Positions 16,676 to 26,616 are shown, counted from the stretch's first letter. The stretch is 64,000 bases of DNA from an uncultured Sphingomonadaceae bacterium (GCA_902806235.1 CADCVW010000030.1:21187-85186), one strand, 5' to 3'. Notes: generated by a model not told the origin, from the sequence alone. Translations and numbers: made by a program.

Positions 16676-17938
16676 CTACGCTTCCGCCCTGACGATCCGC
16701 GGCAGGAGCAGCCGCAGCCAGCCGAAGGCGAGCAGGTAGGAGACCGCGGCGAAGGCGAACAGCGGGGTGTACCCGACGTCCGCCGTCAAGGCGTTGCCCG
16801 TGATCCACACGATCGCCATGCCGCCGAGGTTGCCGACGAACGCGCCCAGCGCGGTGACGCGGCCGACGGCGGCGCGCGGGAAGACGTCCGTGATGATGGA
16901 GAACAGGGTCAGGCTGAAGCCCTGGTGGCCGGCGAGCACCACGCCCATCATCACCGCCACCGGCCAGAAGCTGTTCAGCGCCAGCACCGCGGGCACGGGC
17001 AGCACGATGAGGGCGGAGACGAGGAGCACGCCCTTTCTGACGCGGTCCACGGGCACGCCGCGCTCCAGCAGGCGGGTGGACAAAGAGCCGGCCAGGAGCG
17101 CGCCGAGCGCCGAGCCCGCGAAGGCGATGGCGAGCGGCACCGCGAGATCCGTCGTGGAGAGCCCGAACTCGCGGCGGTAGAAATCGGGCAGCCAGAAGTT
17201 GAGCAGCCACCAGGTCGCGTCCGAGAGCGCCTTGGCGCCCAAGATCGCCCAAGTCGCACGCTGCGCGAGGATGCGGCCGATCGGCTCCCGCCGGTCATCG
17301 TGCGCCTGCCCGTCGCTCGCGACGTCGCCCGCGTCGAAGCGGACGCCGCGGGCGACGACGAGCCAAGCCGCCAGCACCACGAAGCCCGCAACCCCGGCGA
17401 CAACCAATGCGCCGCGCCAGCCGTAGGCCGCGGCGAGCGGCGGGATGAGGAAGGGCATGGCGATCGTGCCCGCGCTGGCGAGCGCGGTGCCCAGCCCGAT
17501 GGCGAGCGAGCGGCGGTTCGGCGCGAACAGGGTAGCGACCGTCTTGATGCTCAGCGGCGTCTGCACCGCCTCCGTCGCACCCAGGCCCACGCGGGCCGCG
17601 ACCACCTGCGCGCCCGTCCGCGCCCAACCGTGCAGCAGCGCGGCGAGGCTCCAGGCGGCGACGCCAACCACCATCGCCCGGCGCACGCCCAGTCGGTCGA
17701 TGAGCCAGCCGGTGAACAGGAAGGACATGGCCGCCGAGAACTGCGTCAGCGCCGCGAGCCGGCCGAAGTCGGCGTCGGTCCAGCCGAAGTCGGCGGACAT
17801 GTCAGGTTTCAGGATGGCGATGATCGGCCGGTCCATCGCGTTGAACACGCCCGCCACGCACAGCAGCCCGAACAGAATCCAGGCGCGCAACCCGGGGACG
17901 GCCTGCGCCGTTCCCGGGCTTGAGATGTTCGTGGCCAC
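16676..17938 (-). CDS. MFS transporter (anion:cation symporter-like)
   Basis: 420 residues with 12 predicted transmembrane helices. The N-terminal half has the MFS signature GWLIDRLGVRRAM between helices 2 and 3; NAMDRPIIAILKPDMSADFGWTD resembles the start of the hexuronate/organic-anion branch of the family. Start GTG 17938 lies 8 bases after the TonB-receptor stop, so the two are almost certainly cotranscribed: outer-membrane and inner-membrane steps for the same solute. The solute is not visible in the sequence; an anionic sugar such as sulfoquinovose would fit the neighbours. Confidence 0.88.
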   Translation of the reverse strand: MATNISSPGTAQAVPGLRAWILFGLLCVAGVFNAMDRPIIAILKPDMSADFGWTDADFGRLAALTQFSAAMSFLFTGWLIDRLGVRRAMVVGVAAWSLAALLHGWARTGAQVVAARVGLGATEAVQTPLSIKTVATLFAPNRRSLAIGLGTALASAGTIAMPFLIPPLAAAYGWRGALVVAGVAGFVVLAAWLVVARGVRFDAGDVASDGQAHDDRREPIGRILAQRATWAILGAKALSDATWWLLNFWLPDFYRREFGLSTTDLAVPLAIAFAGSALGALLAGSLSTRLLERGVPVDRVRKGVLLVSALIVLPVPAVLALNSFWPVAVMMGVVLAGHQGFSLTLFSIITDVFPRAAVGRVTALGAFVGNLGGMAIVWITGNALTADVGYTPLFAFAAVSYLLAFGWLRLLLPRIVRAEA

Positions 17939-17945
17939 CGCTACG

Positions 17946-20273
17946 TCACCGCCCGAAGTTTATCCGCCCCGTCACGCCGAAGTAGCGGTCCGCCTCGCGC
18001 GGAATGATGTAACGGTAGCCGCCGCCCGGCCCGCCGTTGGTGATCTGCGCGGCGAAGCTCGTATCGAGCAAGTTCCTGACCTGAAAGGTGAGCTTGAACC
18101 GGTCGTCGGCGTCGACGATGCCGGCCGACAGGTCGATGAGCGTGTAGCCGTCGATCTCGCCCGCCGCGCGGACGACGGGACTCGGGTCGAACAGCGATAG
18201 CTGGTCCGACTGGTAGGAGCCTTGCGCGCCGAAGGTGAAGTCGATCCCGCCGCCCGTCCGCGCCCGGTAGTCGAGACCCAGCGTGCCCTTGTGCTTGGGC
18301 GCGAAGGCGAGCGGGGTGCCCGACGGGATCACCTGCGTCGGCAGGCCGCCCGGCGGCAGGCGGAATTCATCCACTTGCGCGTCGGTGTAGGCGTAACCGC
18401 CCGAGATGTTGAGATCGCGCGCCGGCTGGAAGATCAGGTCCAGCTCCGCGCCGCGCGTGGACACGTCGCCCGCGTTGGTGAAGCGGGTGACCACCACCCC
18501 AGCCACCACGTCCGGATTGTTGGCCTGGAAATTCTTGTACTTGGCGTAGTAGCCGGCGAGGTTGAGCACGAGCCGCCCGTTGAGCAGGCTGTTCTTGAGG
18601 CCCACCTCGAAGCTGTCCGCCGTTTCCGCCTCGATCACGTTGGTGCCGATGGCGGTCAGGTTGAAGAACACGTTGTACGCCGGGCCTTTGTAGCCGCGGG
18701 CGTAGGTGGCGTAGAGCGTGTTGTCCTCCGACAGGTCGACCTGCGCGCCGACGCGCCCGGACAGGTTGTCCTTCGTCGTCGAGTCGCGGAACGGGCCGAA
18801 GCTCGGCTGGATGCCCGGCCCGGCGAGCGCGGTCGTGCGCTGGTGAAAGACGCTGAGCTTGTCGTGGGTGTACCGCAGCCCCGCGATCAACCGGAAGGCG
18901 TCGGACAAGGACAGGGTCGCTTGGCCGTAGGCGGCGAGGTTGTTGAACACGGAGCCGAAGCGCGCGGTGCCCGTCGGGAAGGTCGTCGCCGGCGCGCCCG
19001 GGCTGCCGCAGGGAATCAGGGTGGTCACCGCGGGGCCGTTGCAGACTACGTCGTCGCGGGTGAACACGCGCAGCGACTCGGCGCGCGAGTAGAAGCCGCC
19101 CAGCACATATTCGAGCGTGCGATTGTCGGGCGAGGTGAGGCGCAATTCTTGGCTGAAGGTGTCGCCGTCCTGCGGGCCGACGTCGTGCAGCTGGTTGGCG
19201 CCGACGTAGGCGCGGTAGAGGAAGTCGCCGTAGCGGATCTCGACGTTCTCATACTCGCGATACGCTGTGATGGAGGTGAAAACGTGCTCGCCGACGTCCA
19301 CGTCGAACTGGCCGGAGAAGCCGAACGACTTCTCCCGCGTCCGGGTGACGAGGTTCTGGCGGACGCGCCGTGTGCGGTCGCCGCGCGGCTCGGGCAGCGC
19401 GCCGGCGGTGAAGTTGCTCGGCGGCGTGCCGATCACCTCCGCGCAGCAATCGTCGTTCGCGCGGCGGTAGTCGGCGATGAAGGTCGCCTGGATCGACGGC
19501 GACAGCTCGGACACGAAGATGCCGCGCACGCCGTAGCGCCGGAAGCCGTTAACGTCGCGGCCGACCGTCTCGTTGCGGATGTTGCCGTCGAAGTTCGAGT
19601 AGAAGCCGACCACGCGCGCCGCCGAACGATCGTCCAGCGGCACGTTCAGCGCGAGCCGCGCGCGGTACTCGTCGGGGTCGAAGAACGCCGCTTCCGCGTA
19701 GCCGCCGAACTCGTCGGTCGGCCGCCGGCTGACGATGTTGACTACGCCGGCCGACGCGTTCTTGCCGAACAAGGTGCCCTGCGGCCCGCGCAGCACTTCG
19801 ATCCGCTCGATGTCGACGAGGTCGGCGAAGGCCTCGCCCGAGCGGCTGAACACCACGCCATCGAGCACGGTGGAGACCGACGGCTCGCCCGCGATGGAGA
19901 AGGTGGAGGTGCCCACGCCGCGCAGGAACAGCGACTGGTTGAGCGAGGTGCCCGACTTGCGGATGGTGAGGGTGGGGACGAGGTACTGCGCTTGCTCGAT
20001 GTTGACGCCGCCCTGCGCTTCCAGCGCCGCGCCCGACACGACGGACACCGCGACCGGCACGTCCTGCAGTCGCTCCGACCGCTTCTGCGCGGTGACGATG
20101 ATCTCGGCCGGCGCCTCGTCGGCGAGGGCGGGCGACTCGGACTGCGCCTGATCCGGCCCCTGGTCGGCGGCGGGCTCTTGGCCCGGCGGCAGGCTGTCCT
20201 GCGCGAGCGCGGGCGAGCCGAGCAGCGCACCCAGCGCGAGCAGGCTCGTCGTGGTCGTCAACAAAGCGCGCAT
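17946..20273 (-). CDS. TonB-dependent outer-membrane receptor
   Basis: 775 residues. Signal peptide 1-23 (cleavage after PALAQ), a short Pro/Glu linker, TonB-box-like EIIVTAQKR, a plug domain with RGVGTSTFS and IERIEVLRGPQGTLFGKNASAGVVNI, then a beta-barrel ending in the aromatic-terminated VTGRINFGR. This is the sphingomonad type used for sugars, aromatics and other small molecules as well as iron. ATG 20273 is preceded by GGGGGGAA. It heads a unit with the MFS and YeiH genes, which speaks for substrate uptake rather than siderophore import. Substrate not determinable from motifs. Confidence 0.93.
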   Translation of the reverse strand: MRALLTTTTSLLALGALLGSPALAQDSLPPGQEPAADQGPDQAQSESPALADEAPAEIIVTAQKRSERLQDVPVAVSVVSGAALEAQGGVNIEQAQYLVPTLTIRKSGTSLNQSLFLRGVGTSTFSIAGEPSVSTVLDGVVFSRSGEAFADLVDIERIEVLRGPQGTLFGKNASAGVVNIVSRRPTDEFGGYAEAAFFDPDEYRARLALNVPLDDRSAARVVGFYSNFDGNIRNETVGRDVNGFRRYGVRGIFVSELSPSIQATFIADYRRANDDCCAEVIGTPPSNFTAGALPEPRGDRTRRVRQNLVTRTREKSFGFSGQFDVDVGEHVFTSITAYREYENVEIRYGDFLYRAYVGANQLHDVGPQDGDTFSQELRLTSPDNRTLEYVLGGFYSRAESLRVFTRDDVVCNGPAVTTLIPCGSPGAPATTFPTGTARFGSVFNNLAAYGQATLSLSDAFRLIAGLRYTHDKLSVFHQRTTALAGPGIQPSFGPFRDSTTKDNLSGRVGAQVDLSEDNTLYATYARGYKGPAYNVFFNLTAIGTNVIEAETADSFEVGLKNSLLNGRLVLNLAGYYAKYKNFQANNPDVVAGVVVTRFTNAGDVSTRGAELDLIFQPARDLNISGGYAYTDAQVDEFRLPPGGLPTQVIPSGTPLAFAPKHKGTLGLDYRARTGGGIDFTFGAQGSYQSDQLSLFDPSPVVRAAGEIDGYTLIDLSAGIVDADDRFKLTFQVRNLLDTSFAAQITNGGPGGGYRYIIPREADRYFGVTGRINFGR

Positions 20274-20378
20274 GAGCGTTCCCCCCGATCCGTCCCGCCC
20301 CGCCGCGGGTCTTCGCGGAGGAGCTACCATAGTGCGCGGCGCAGCGCCAAGGCCGCGCCGTGGCCCGGAAGCCACAGG

Positions 20379-21464
20379 TCAGAGGACTTCGCTCATCTCC
20401 ACCGCCCGGCGCTCGCGCGCGCTGATCTCGGCGGCCATGCCCATCGCCACCGCGCGCAGCCCGTCGTCGGCCGTCACCTCGACGGGCCCTTCGCCGCGCA
20501 CGGCGCGCAGGAACGCCTGGTGCTCGTAGAAGGTCGCGCCGTGGTGATGGCCTGCTCGGAGCGCCACTTCGTCGACGCCCACGTGGGTGCGCTCGGGCGC
20601 CTTCAGTTTCATGAAGCCGGTGCGCGGGCTGCGGACGAGGGTGCCGTCGGGAATGAAAACGTCGAGCCGGGCGGCGTTGCCCACCGCCGTCATTTCCTCC
20701 TGGTTCTCCGCTCCTTCAGCGAACATGCATAGGTCGAGCATGGCGCGCGTGCCGTCCGCGAAGTCGACGGTAGTATAGCTGTTGTCGATGATGTCCGGCC
20801 GCTCCCCCTCGTAGCGCTCGTCAACGTGGTTCACGTCCATCGCGCCCGAGCAGTAGACGCGCACCGGCTCCGACCGCACGATCAGGCGCATCAGGTCGAA
20901 GAAGTGGCAGCACTTCTCCACCATCGTGCCGCCTGTGTTGCGGTTGAACCGGTTCCAGTCCCCGACCTTGGGCAGGAAGGGGAAGCGGTGCTCGCGGATC
21001 GACAGCATCCGGAGCGCGCCGACGTCGCCGGCGTGGACGCGCCGGATGAACTCGGCGGCCGGCGGCATGTAGCGGTATTCCATCGCGGTCCAGAACACCC
21101 GTCCGCTGCTCGCCGCCGCTTCCGCCACCCAGCGCGCGTCCGCCACCGTGGTCGCCAGCGGCTTTTCGCACAGGATATGCACCTCGGCGTCGAACAAGGG
21201 CTCGAGCACCTCGCGGTGCGTGTGGTTCGGCGAGGCGACGACCACCGCGTCCACGTCGCCGCTCTCCGCTAACTCGGCCGCGCCCGCGTAGACGCTGATC
21301 CCGTCCGCCGCGTCGCCGAGCGCCTTGCGGGCCCAGCCCAGCGAGCGCTCCACCGGGTCGGCGATGGCGACCAGCCGCGCGCCGGGGGTAATCGCCAGGT
21401 TATTGATGTGCTCCACGCCCATCATGCCCGTGCCGACCAGGCCGTAGCGCACCACCTCTCCCAT
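20379..21464 (-). CDS. Gfo/Idh/MocA family NAD(P)-dependent oxidoreductase; candidate NAD-dependent sulfoquinovosidase
   Basis: 361 residues: N-terminal Rossmann fold with GLVGTGMMG and the ASPNHTH and CEKPLATT segments (Lys of EKP is the conserved family residue), then the C-terminal alpha/beta domain with NRNTGGTMVEKCCHFFDLMRL. Most members oxidise sugars or cyclitols; a branch (GH109/GH188-type) uses NAD+ to cleave glycosides by transient oxidation. Given a neighbouring SsuD-like monooxygenase, aldo/keto reductase and glycerol genes, a glycosidase role on sulfoquinovosyl-glycerol is possible but unproven. ATG 21464 has GAGGTGGG 8 bases upstream. It is divergent from the aldo/keto reductase gene with 28 bases between starts. 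Confidence 0.88.
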   Translation of the reverse strand: MGEVVRYGLVGTGMMGVEHINNLAITPGARLVAIADPVERSLGWARKALGDAADGISVYAGAAELAESGDVDAVVVASPNHTHREVLEPLFDAEVHILCEKPLATTVADARWVAEAAASSGRVFWTAMEYRYMPPAAEFIRRVHAGDVGALRMLSIREHRFPFLPKVGDWNRFNRNTGGTMVEKCCHFFDLMRLIVRSEPVRVYCSGAMDVNHVDERYEGERPDIIDNSYTTVDFADGTRAMLDLCMFAEGAENQEEMTAVGNAARLDVFIPDGTLVRSPRTGFMKLKAPERTHVGVDEVALRAGHHHGATFYEHQAFLRAVRGEGPVEVTADDGLRAVAMGMAAEISARERRAVEMSEVL

Positions 21465-21492
21465 CGCGTCCCACCTCGTGTATGAGCGGCGC

Positions 21493-22410
21493 ATGGCCGA
21501 CCTCCTCCCTTCGCCCGAACCCCGCCCGCTCGGCAAGAGCGGCATCACCGTATCGCCCCTCGCCTGGGGCATGTGGCGCTTTGCCGGCGAGGACCTCCGG
21601 TCGGCGCAGGAGAAGGTTGAAGCGGTGCTGGAGGCAGGCGTTACCCTGTTCGACACCGCCGACATCTACGGCCCGGACAACGGCGAGCGGTTCGGCGCGG
21701 CCGAGCTGCTGCTGGGCCGGGTGTTCGCAGCGGCGAAGGGCCTGCGCAAGCGCATGGTGCTCGCCACCAAGGGCGGCATCGTCATCGGCACGCCCTACGA
21801 CTCGTCGGCCGACTATCTCGCCGCGGCAATCGATGCGTCTTTGAAGCGGCTCGGCGTCGAGCGGGTCGACCTGTGGCAGATCCACCGGCCCGACATGCTC
21901 ACCCACCCGCAGGAGGCGGCGCGCGCGCTTGAGAGCGCGATGCGCGCTGGCAAGGTGCGCGCGGTGGGCGTCTCCAACCACACGCCCGCGCAGACGCGGG
22001 CGCTGGCGAAGTACCTGCGCGAAGCGTCGGTGCCGCTCGCCTCCACCCAGCCCGAATTCTCGGCGCTCGCGCTCCAGCCGCTCGTCGATGGCACCCTCGA
22101 CCTCGCGATGCAGCGCGATATCGCCGTGCTCGCCTGGTCGCCGCTCGCGCAGGGGCGCATCGCCGCTCCGCAGGACGATCGCGCGCTGGCGGTGGCGGAG
22201 CTGCTCGACCGCAAGGCGGAGGAGGCGGGCGTGGAGCGCTCCGCCGCGGCGTTCAGCTGGATCATGGCGCACCCGTCGCGGGCGATCCCGATCGTCGGCA
22301 CGCAGAACGTGGCGCGCATCCGCGAGATCGGCGACGCGCTCAAGCCGCGCTGGACGCGGGCGGAATGGTACGAGGTGCTGCAGGCGTCGATGGGGGAGAA
22401 ACTGCCGTGA
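21493..22410 (+). CDS. Aldo/keto reductase; candidate 6-oxo-glucose reductase (SmoB-like)
   Basis: 305 residues with the (beta/alpha)8 reductase motifs: FDTADIYG (catalytic Asp and Tyr), ATKGGI (Lys), QIHRPD (His), GVSNHTP, and the C-terminal NADPH-binding PIVGTQNVARI. In the known oxidative sulfoquinovose pathway an enzyme of this family reduces the 6-oxo-glucose released by the monooxygenase to glucose. Start ATG 21493; a GTG at 21478 is the alternative. The 3' end overlaps the start of the SsuD-like gene by 4 bases (GTGA), so translation of the two is coupled, which supports consecutive reactions. Confidence 0.9.
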   Translation: MADLLPSPEPRPLGKSGITVSPLAWGMWRFAGEDLRSAQEKVEAVLEAGVTLFDTADIYGPDNGERFGAAELLLGRVFAAAKGLRKRMVLATKGGIVIGTPYDSSADYLAAAIDASLKRLGVERVDLWQIHRPDMLTHPQEAARALESAMRAGKVRAVGVSNHTPAQTRALAKYLREASVPLASTQPEFSALALQPLVDGTLDLAMQRDIAVLAWSPLAQGRIAAPQDDRALAVAELLDRKAEEAGVERSAAAFSWIMAHPSRAIPIVGTQNVARIREIGDALKPRWTRAEWYEVLQASMGEKLP

Positions 22411-23477
22411 GCGACGGGGCGAAGGGGTGCGAGGTCAGCTGGTTCTCGGCGCTGTGCGACGACGACTACGAGTTCCTGGGCGTCCCCGACGATAAGCTGA
22501 AGTCCAGCTGGGAGCACTGCCGTGACATCGTGCTCCAGGCGGAGACGAGCGGCTTCGATAACATCCTGCTGCCCAGCGGCTACCAGCTCGGCATCGACAC
22601 CGCCGCTTTCGCCGCGGCGATCGCGCCGATGCTGAAGCGCATGCGCCTGCTGATGGCCGAGCGGATCGGCGAAACCTGGCCGCCGCAGCTCGCGCGGCGC
22701 ATCGCCACCATCGACCGCATCCTCGGCGGGCGGCTGACAGTGAACGTTATCTCGTCGGACCTGCCCGGCGAGCAGCTGGCGTCGGCCCCGCGCTACCAGC
22801 GGACGCTCGAGGCGATGCTCATTCTCAAGACGCTGCTCAACGGCGAGCCGCTCGACCACCAGGGCGAGGCGTACAAGATTAAGGTCGATCCGCCGCGGGT
22901 AGGGACGGTGAGCGGCAGATGCCCGCAGCTCTACTTCGGCGGGCTGTCGCCGGATGCGCGCGAGGCCGCGGCGCGGGGCTGCGACGTTTATCTGATGTGG
23001 CCCGACCGCCGCGAGGCGGTCGCCGACATCATGGCCGACATGACGGCGCGCGCGGCGAAGCACGGGCGCACCCTGCGCTTCGGCTACCGCGTCCACGTGG
23101 TGGTGCGCGATACAGAAGCCGAAGCGCGCGCCGCGGCCGACCGGCTCCTGTCCAAGCTCGACGAAGGCGCGGGCGCGGCGATCCGCGCCAAGTCGCTCGA
23201 CTCGGCTTCGGCGGGCGTCGCCGCGCAGGCCGCGCTGCGCGAGACGGCGGCCGACGACGGCTACGCGGAAGAGAACTTGTGGACCGGCATCGGCCGCGCG
23301 CGCTCGGGCTGCGGCGCGGCGATCGTCGGCGATCCGGATCAGGTGCTGGCGAAGCTCCGCTTGTACCAAGACATGGGAATCGAGGCCTTCATTCTGTCGG
23401 GCTACCCGCATGCGGCGGAGGCCGACCTGTTCGCGCGCCACGTGCTGCCGAAGCTGGAGCACGGGCCGCTGGCCTGA
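22407..23477 (+). CDS. SsuD-like FMNH2-dependent sulfonate monooxygenase (LLM class); candidate sulfoquinovose monooxygenase (SmoC-like)
   Basis: 356 residues of the bacterial luciferase-like superfamily. It aligns by eye with alkanesulfonate monooxygenase SsuD through most of its length: PQLYFGG, DVYLMWPD, the RVHVVVRD segment (SsuD active-site Arg226 and His228), NLWTGIGRARSG (region of Arg297) and SGYPH near the C-terminus (Tyr331). The N-terminal Cys54 region of SsuD reads PSGYQL here, so that residue is not conserved. Expected reaction: O2 and FMNH2-dependent C-S bond cleavage giving an aldehyde and sulfite. Start GTG 22407 overlaps the upstream reductase. An FMN reductase needed to supply FMNH2 is encoded at 26659. 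Confidence 0.88.
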   Translation: MSDGAKGCEVSWFSALCDDDYEFLGVPDDKLKSSWEHCRDIVLQAETSGFDNILLPSGYQLGIDTAAFAAAIAPMLKRMRLLMAERIGETWPPQLARRIATIDRILGGRLTVNVISSDLPGEQLASAPRYQRTLEAMLILKTLLNGEPLDHQGEAYKIKVDPPRVGTVSGRCPQLYFGGLSPDAREAAARGCDVYLMWPDRREAVADIMADMTARAAKHGRTLRFGYRVHVVVRDTEAEARAAADRLLSKLDEGAGAAIRAKSLDSASAGVAAQAALRETAADDGYAEENLWTGIGRARSGCGAAIVGDPDQVLAKLRLYQDMGIEAFILSGYPHAAEADLFARHVLPKLEHGPLA

Positions 23478-23511
23478 CAGCGTTGGAGGACGGGTCGTTT
23501 CGACGCTGATC

Positions 23512-23613
23512 CGTCACCCCCGCGAAGGCGGGGGTCTATGACCTTCCACGGTCGTGAGCGCGCACCGAGCCGGCGTCGGGGTTTATGAATTCCCGCTTTC
23601 GCGGGAATGACGG
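23512..23613. repeat. Double-hairpin REP-like element
   Basis: Between two convergent genes. Two hairpins about 70 bases apart: CCCCCGC-GAAG-GCGGGGG with flanking CGTCA and TCTATGA, and ATTCCCGC-TTTC-GCGGGAAT with flanking TTTATGA and GACGG. The outer ends CGTCA and TGACGG are mutually inverted. This is the layout of REP/BIME-type elements common in intergenic alphaproteobacterial DNA and may act as a two-way terminator. Confidence 0.75.
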
Positions 23614-23641
23614 GCTGGAGGAGGCGTCGCTCTTCCTCGCT

Positions 23642-25120
23642 TCACGCCAGCGCCCGCGCGAGCGCGCCGCGCCAGCCGTCAAGCAGCGCCGTCCGCTCCG
23701 CCGCCTCCATCCGCGGGGCGAAGCGCTCCGCCTTGCCCGCGAGCCTCGCCACCTCGTCGAGCCCGCTCCACAGCCCGACGCCGATCCCGGCGAGGAACGC
23801 CGCGCCGAGCGCGGTGCTCTCCAGATCGGCGCGCCGCTCGACGGGCGCATCCAGCACGTTGGCGAGGAACTGGAGTAGCCAGTCGCTCGCCGCCATGCCG
23901 CCGTCAACGCGGAGGACCACCGGTCGCGGCGCGCCGTCGCGCGCCGTGGCGTCGAGCAGGTCGGCGGTTTGGTAGGCGACCGCCTCCAGCGCGGCGCGCG
24001 CGAGGTGGGCGCGGGTGGTGGCGAGCGTCAGCCCGCTGAGGAGGCCCCGCGCGTCCGGCCGCCAGTGCGGCGCGCCGAGCCCCGTGAAGCCGGGCACCAT
24101 AAAAACGCCGCCGTTGTCGGGCACGGAGGCGGCGAGCGCGCCGGTTTCGGCCGCCTCCGCGATCAGGCCCAGGCCGTCGCGCAGCCACTTCACTGCCGCG
24201 CCCGCGACGAAGATGGAGCCTTCGAGAGCGAAGCAGGGCGCCCCGGCCAGCCGGTAGGCAGTGGTGGCGAGCAGCCGGTTGGTCGAGGGGAGCGGCTGCG
24301 CCCCCGTGTTCACCAGGAGGAAGCAGCCGGTGCCGTAGGTCGCCTTGGTCGCGCCCGGCGCGAAGCAGCCCTGGCCGACGAGCGCCGCCTGCTGGTCGCC
24401 CGCCACGCCGGCGATGGGGATGGCGCGGCCGAACAATCCGGGGTCGGTCTCGCCGAACGCCCCCGCGTTGTCGCGCACCTCCGGCAGCACCGCCATGGGT
24501 ACGTCGAGCAGGCCGCACAGCTCCTCGTCCCAAACTTGCTCGCGCAAGTCGAACAGCAACGTCCGGCTCGCGTTCGTAGGGTCCGTCGCGTGGATGCGCC
24601 CGCCCGTCAGCCGCCACAGCAGGAAGCTGTCGATTGTGCCAAAGGCGAGCTCGCCCGCCTCGGCGCGCGCGCGCGCGCCCGGGACGTGGTCGAGCAGCCA
24701 AGCGAGCTTGGTGCCAGAGAAATAAGGATCGAGCAGCAGCCCGGTGCGCGCCTGAACCAGCGGCTCGTGGCCCGCGGCGCGGAGCATCGCGCACTGGTCG
24801 GCCGTGCGCCGGTCCTGCCAGACGATCGCGCGGTGGATAGGGACCCCGGTCGCGCGATCCCAGACCACGGCCGTCTCGCGCTGGTTGGTGATGCCGATCG
24901 CCGCCACCGTGTCCGCGCCGACGCGGCCGACGACCTCGCGCGCGGTGGCCAGGACGTCGCGCCAGATATCTTCCGCGTCGTGTTCGACCCAACCGTCGGC
25001 GGGGTAGTGCTGCGGCAGTTCGGCTTGGGCGGCGGCGACGGCGCGGGCTCCGCGGTCGAACAGGATGCTGCGCGTCGACGTGGTGCCCTGGTCGATGGCC
25101 AGGATGTACCGTCCGCTCAC
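23642..25120 (-). CDS. glpK: Glycerol kinase
   Basis: 492 residues, normal for GlpK. FGGY-kinase motifs: [10 protein letters not shown] at the N-terminus, [47 protein letters not shown], and the C-terminal [19 protein letters not shown]. It phosphorylates glycerol to sn-glycerol 3-phosphate. Start GTG 25120 overlaps the glpD stop by 4 bases, so glpD and glpK are translationally coupled. No glpF is next to it. Its place beside the sulfonate genes would let it use glycerol split from sulfoquinovosyl-glycerol, but it could equally serve general glycerol use. Confidence 0.95.
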   Translation of the reverse strand: MSGRYILAIDQGTTSTRSILFDRGARAVAAAQAELPQHYPADGWVEHDAEDIWRDVLATAREVVGRVGADTVAAIGITNQRETAVVWDRATGVPIHRAIVWQDRRTADQCAMLRAAGHEPLVQARTGLLLDPYFSGTKLAWLLDHVPGARARAEAGELAFGTIDSFLLWRLTGGRIHATDPTNASRTLLFDLREQVWDEELCGLLDVPMAVLPEVRDNAGAFGETDPGLFGRAIPIAGVAGDQQAALVGQGCFAPGATKATYGTGCFLLVNTGAQPLPSTNRLLATTAYRLAGAPCFALEGSIFVAGAAVKWLRDGLGLIAEAAETGALAASVPDNGGVFMVPGFTGLGAPHWRPDARGLLSGLTLATTRAHLARAALEAVAYQTADLLDATARDGAPRPVVLRVDGGMAASDWLLQFLANVLDAPVERRADLESTALGAAFLAGIGVGLWSGLDEVARLAGKAERFAPRMEAAERTALLDGWRGALARALA

Positions 25121-26616
25121 GCGCCCGCCTCCGCCGTCGCTCCGCTCATCCGCTTCTCCACCCTCGCGACTTCCGCCGCGCTCATGTGCAGCCCGAGCTT
25201 GGTGCGTCGCCACAGCACGTCCTCCGCGGTCAGCGCCCACTCCTCCTTTTCGAGGTAGGCGAGCTCGCGCTCGTGCAGACCCGCGCCGTAATGCGGGCCC
25301 AGGTCGTCCAGGTCGGCCGCGTCGCCCAGCACCCGCTCGAGCCGCGACCCGTAGGCGTGGGCCAGCCGCCGGGCGAGCGGCGCGGGCAGAAACGGCCAAC
25401 GCGCGCGCGCCGCGGCCAGAAAGGAGTCGAACGCGCCGATGTCGCCGCCGGGCAGCGGGGCCGCGCCCGTCCAGGCGGCGCCCGCGTCGGGCAGATGCGG
25501 GCGGAGCTTGTCCACCGCCTGCTCGGCGAGCCGGCGAAAGGTGGTGATCTTGCCGCCGAACACCGACAGCATCGGCGCGCCCGGCCCGTCGCTTAATTCC
25601 AGCACGTAATCGCGCGTCACCGCCGAGGCGTCGTCCGCGCCGTCGTCGAACAAGGGGCGCACGCCCGAATAGCTGTGCACCACGTCGCCCGGCCCGATTT
25701 CGCGGCGGAGGTAGCGGTTCGCGCTCTCGCATAGGTAGGCGACCTCGTGCGCGTCGATCCGCGCTGGGCCGTCCGCGGTGGTCCAGGGCACGTCGGTGGT
25801 GCCGATCAGCGTGTAGTCCCCTTCGTACGGGATGGCGAAGACGATGCGGGTGTCCGGGTTCTGCAGGATGAAGGCGTGGTCGCCGGCGAAGAGGCGGGGC
25901 ACGACGATGTGGCTGCCCTTCACCAGCCGCGGGTGGCGGCCGGGGGTCCCCGCCGCCTCCAGCAGCGCGCCGACGGACGCGCCGGCGGCGTTGACGACGG
26001 CGCGGGCGGCGACCTCGCGCCAGCCCTTCTCGTCACGCAGGGTGGCGGTCCACGTCCCCGGCCCGCGGCGCAGCGCCGTCACGCGCGTCCGCGTGAGCAC
26101 TTCCGCCCCCCGCTCGCGCGCGTCCAGCGCTAAGAGCGCGACGAGCCGCGCGTCGTCTACCCAGCAATCGGCGTAGGAGAAGCCGCGGGCGACGTGCGGC
26201 TTCAGCCCCTGCCCGAGCGGCGTCCCCGCGAGCTTCACCCCGCGCGAGCCGGGCAGCGTGCGCCCGCCGCCTAAGTTGTCGTAGAGCAACAGCCCGAGCC
26301 GGATCAGCCAGCCCGGCCGCCCGTTCGGCGGCCGCGGCAGCACGAAGGTGAGCGGGTAGACGAGGTGCGGCGCGACGCGGAGCAGCCGCTCGCGCTCACG
26401 CAACGCCTCGCGCACCAGCCGGAACTCGTAATATTCGAGGTAGCGTAGCCCGCCGTGGATCAGCTTGGTCGACGCCGACGAGGTTTGCCCGGCGAGGTCG
26501 CCGGCCTCCGCCAGCAGCGCGCGCAGGCCCCGCCCGGCCGCGTCGCGCGCGATCCCCGCGCCGTTGACGCCGCCGCCGACGATCAGCAAGTCGTATGGGG
26601 GTGCTTCCCTGATCAT
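25117..26616 (-). CDS. glpD: Aerobic glycerol-3-phosphate dehydrogenase
   Basis: 499 residues. FAD-binding [17 protein letters not shown] at residues 13-29, the GlpD signature [13 protein letters not shown], a DARLV segment, [24 protein letters not shown], and [11 protein letters not shown] near residue 350, followed by the C-terminal helical domain. It oxidises glycerol 3-phosphate to dihydroxyacetone phosphate at the membrane, passing electrons to ubiquinone. ATG 26616; only 42 bases separate this start from the divergent FMN reductase start, so both promoters are compressed into that gap or overlap coding sequence. Confidence 0.95.
   Translation of the reverse strand: MIREAPPYDLLIVGGGVNGAGIARDAAGRGLRALLAEAGDLAGQTSSASTKLIHGGLRYLEYYEFRLVREALRERERLLRVAPHLVYPLTFVLPRPPNGRPGWLIRLGLLLYDNLGGGRTLPGSRGVKLAGTPLGQGLKPHVARGFSYADCWVDDARLVALLALDARERGAEVLTRTRVTALRRGPGTWTATLRDEKGWREVAARAVVNAAGASVGALLEAAGTPGRHPRLVKGSHIVVPRLFAGDHAFILQNPDTRIVFAIPYEGDYTLIGTTDVPWTTADGPARIDAHEVAYLCESANRYLRREIGPGDVVHSYSGVRPLFDDGADDASAVTRDYVLELSDGPGAPMLSVFGGKITTFRRLAEQAVDKLRPHLPDAGAAWTGAAPLPGGDIGAFDSFLAAARARWPFLPAPLARRLAHAYGSRLERVLGDAADLDDLGPHYGAGLHERELAYLEKEEWALTAEDVLWRRTKLGLHMSAAEVARVEKRMSGATAEAGA

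Noticed and set aside
16617-17252. Long N-terminal extension of the YeiH-type protein
   Set aside because: It lies antiparallel to nothing useful and inside the MFS gene in a different frame; the exporter family starts at 16616/16613.
18222-20732. 836-codon plus-strand frame opposite the TonB receptor
   Set aside because: Shadow of the receptor: Arg/Val/Glu-rich composition without domains, while the minus strand shows a complete TonB-dependent receptor.
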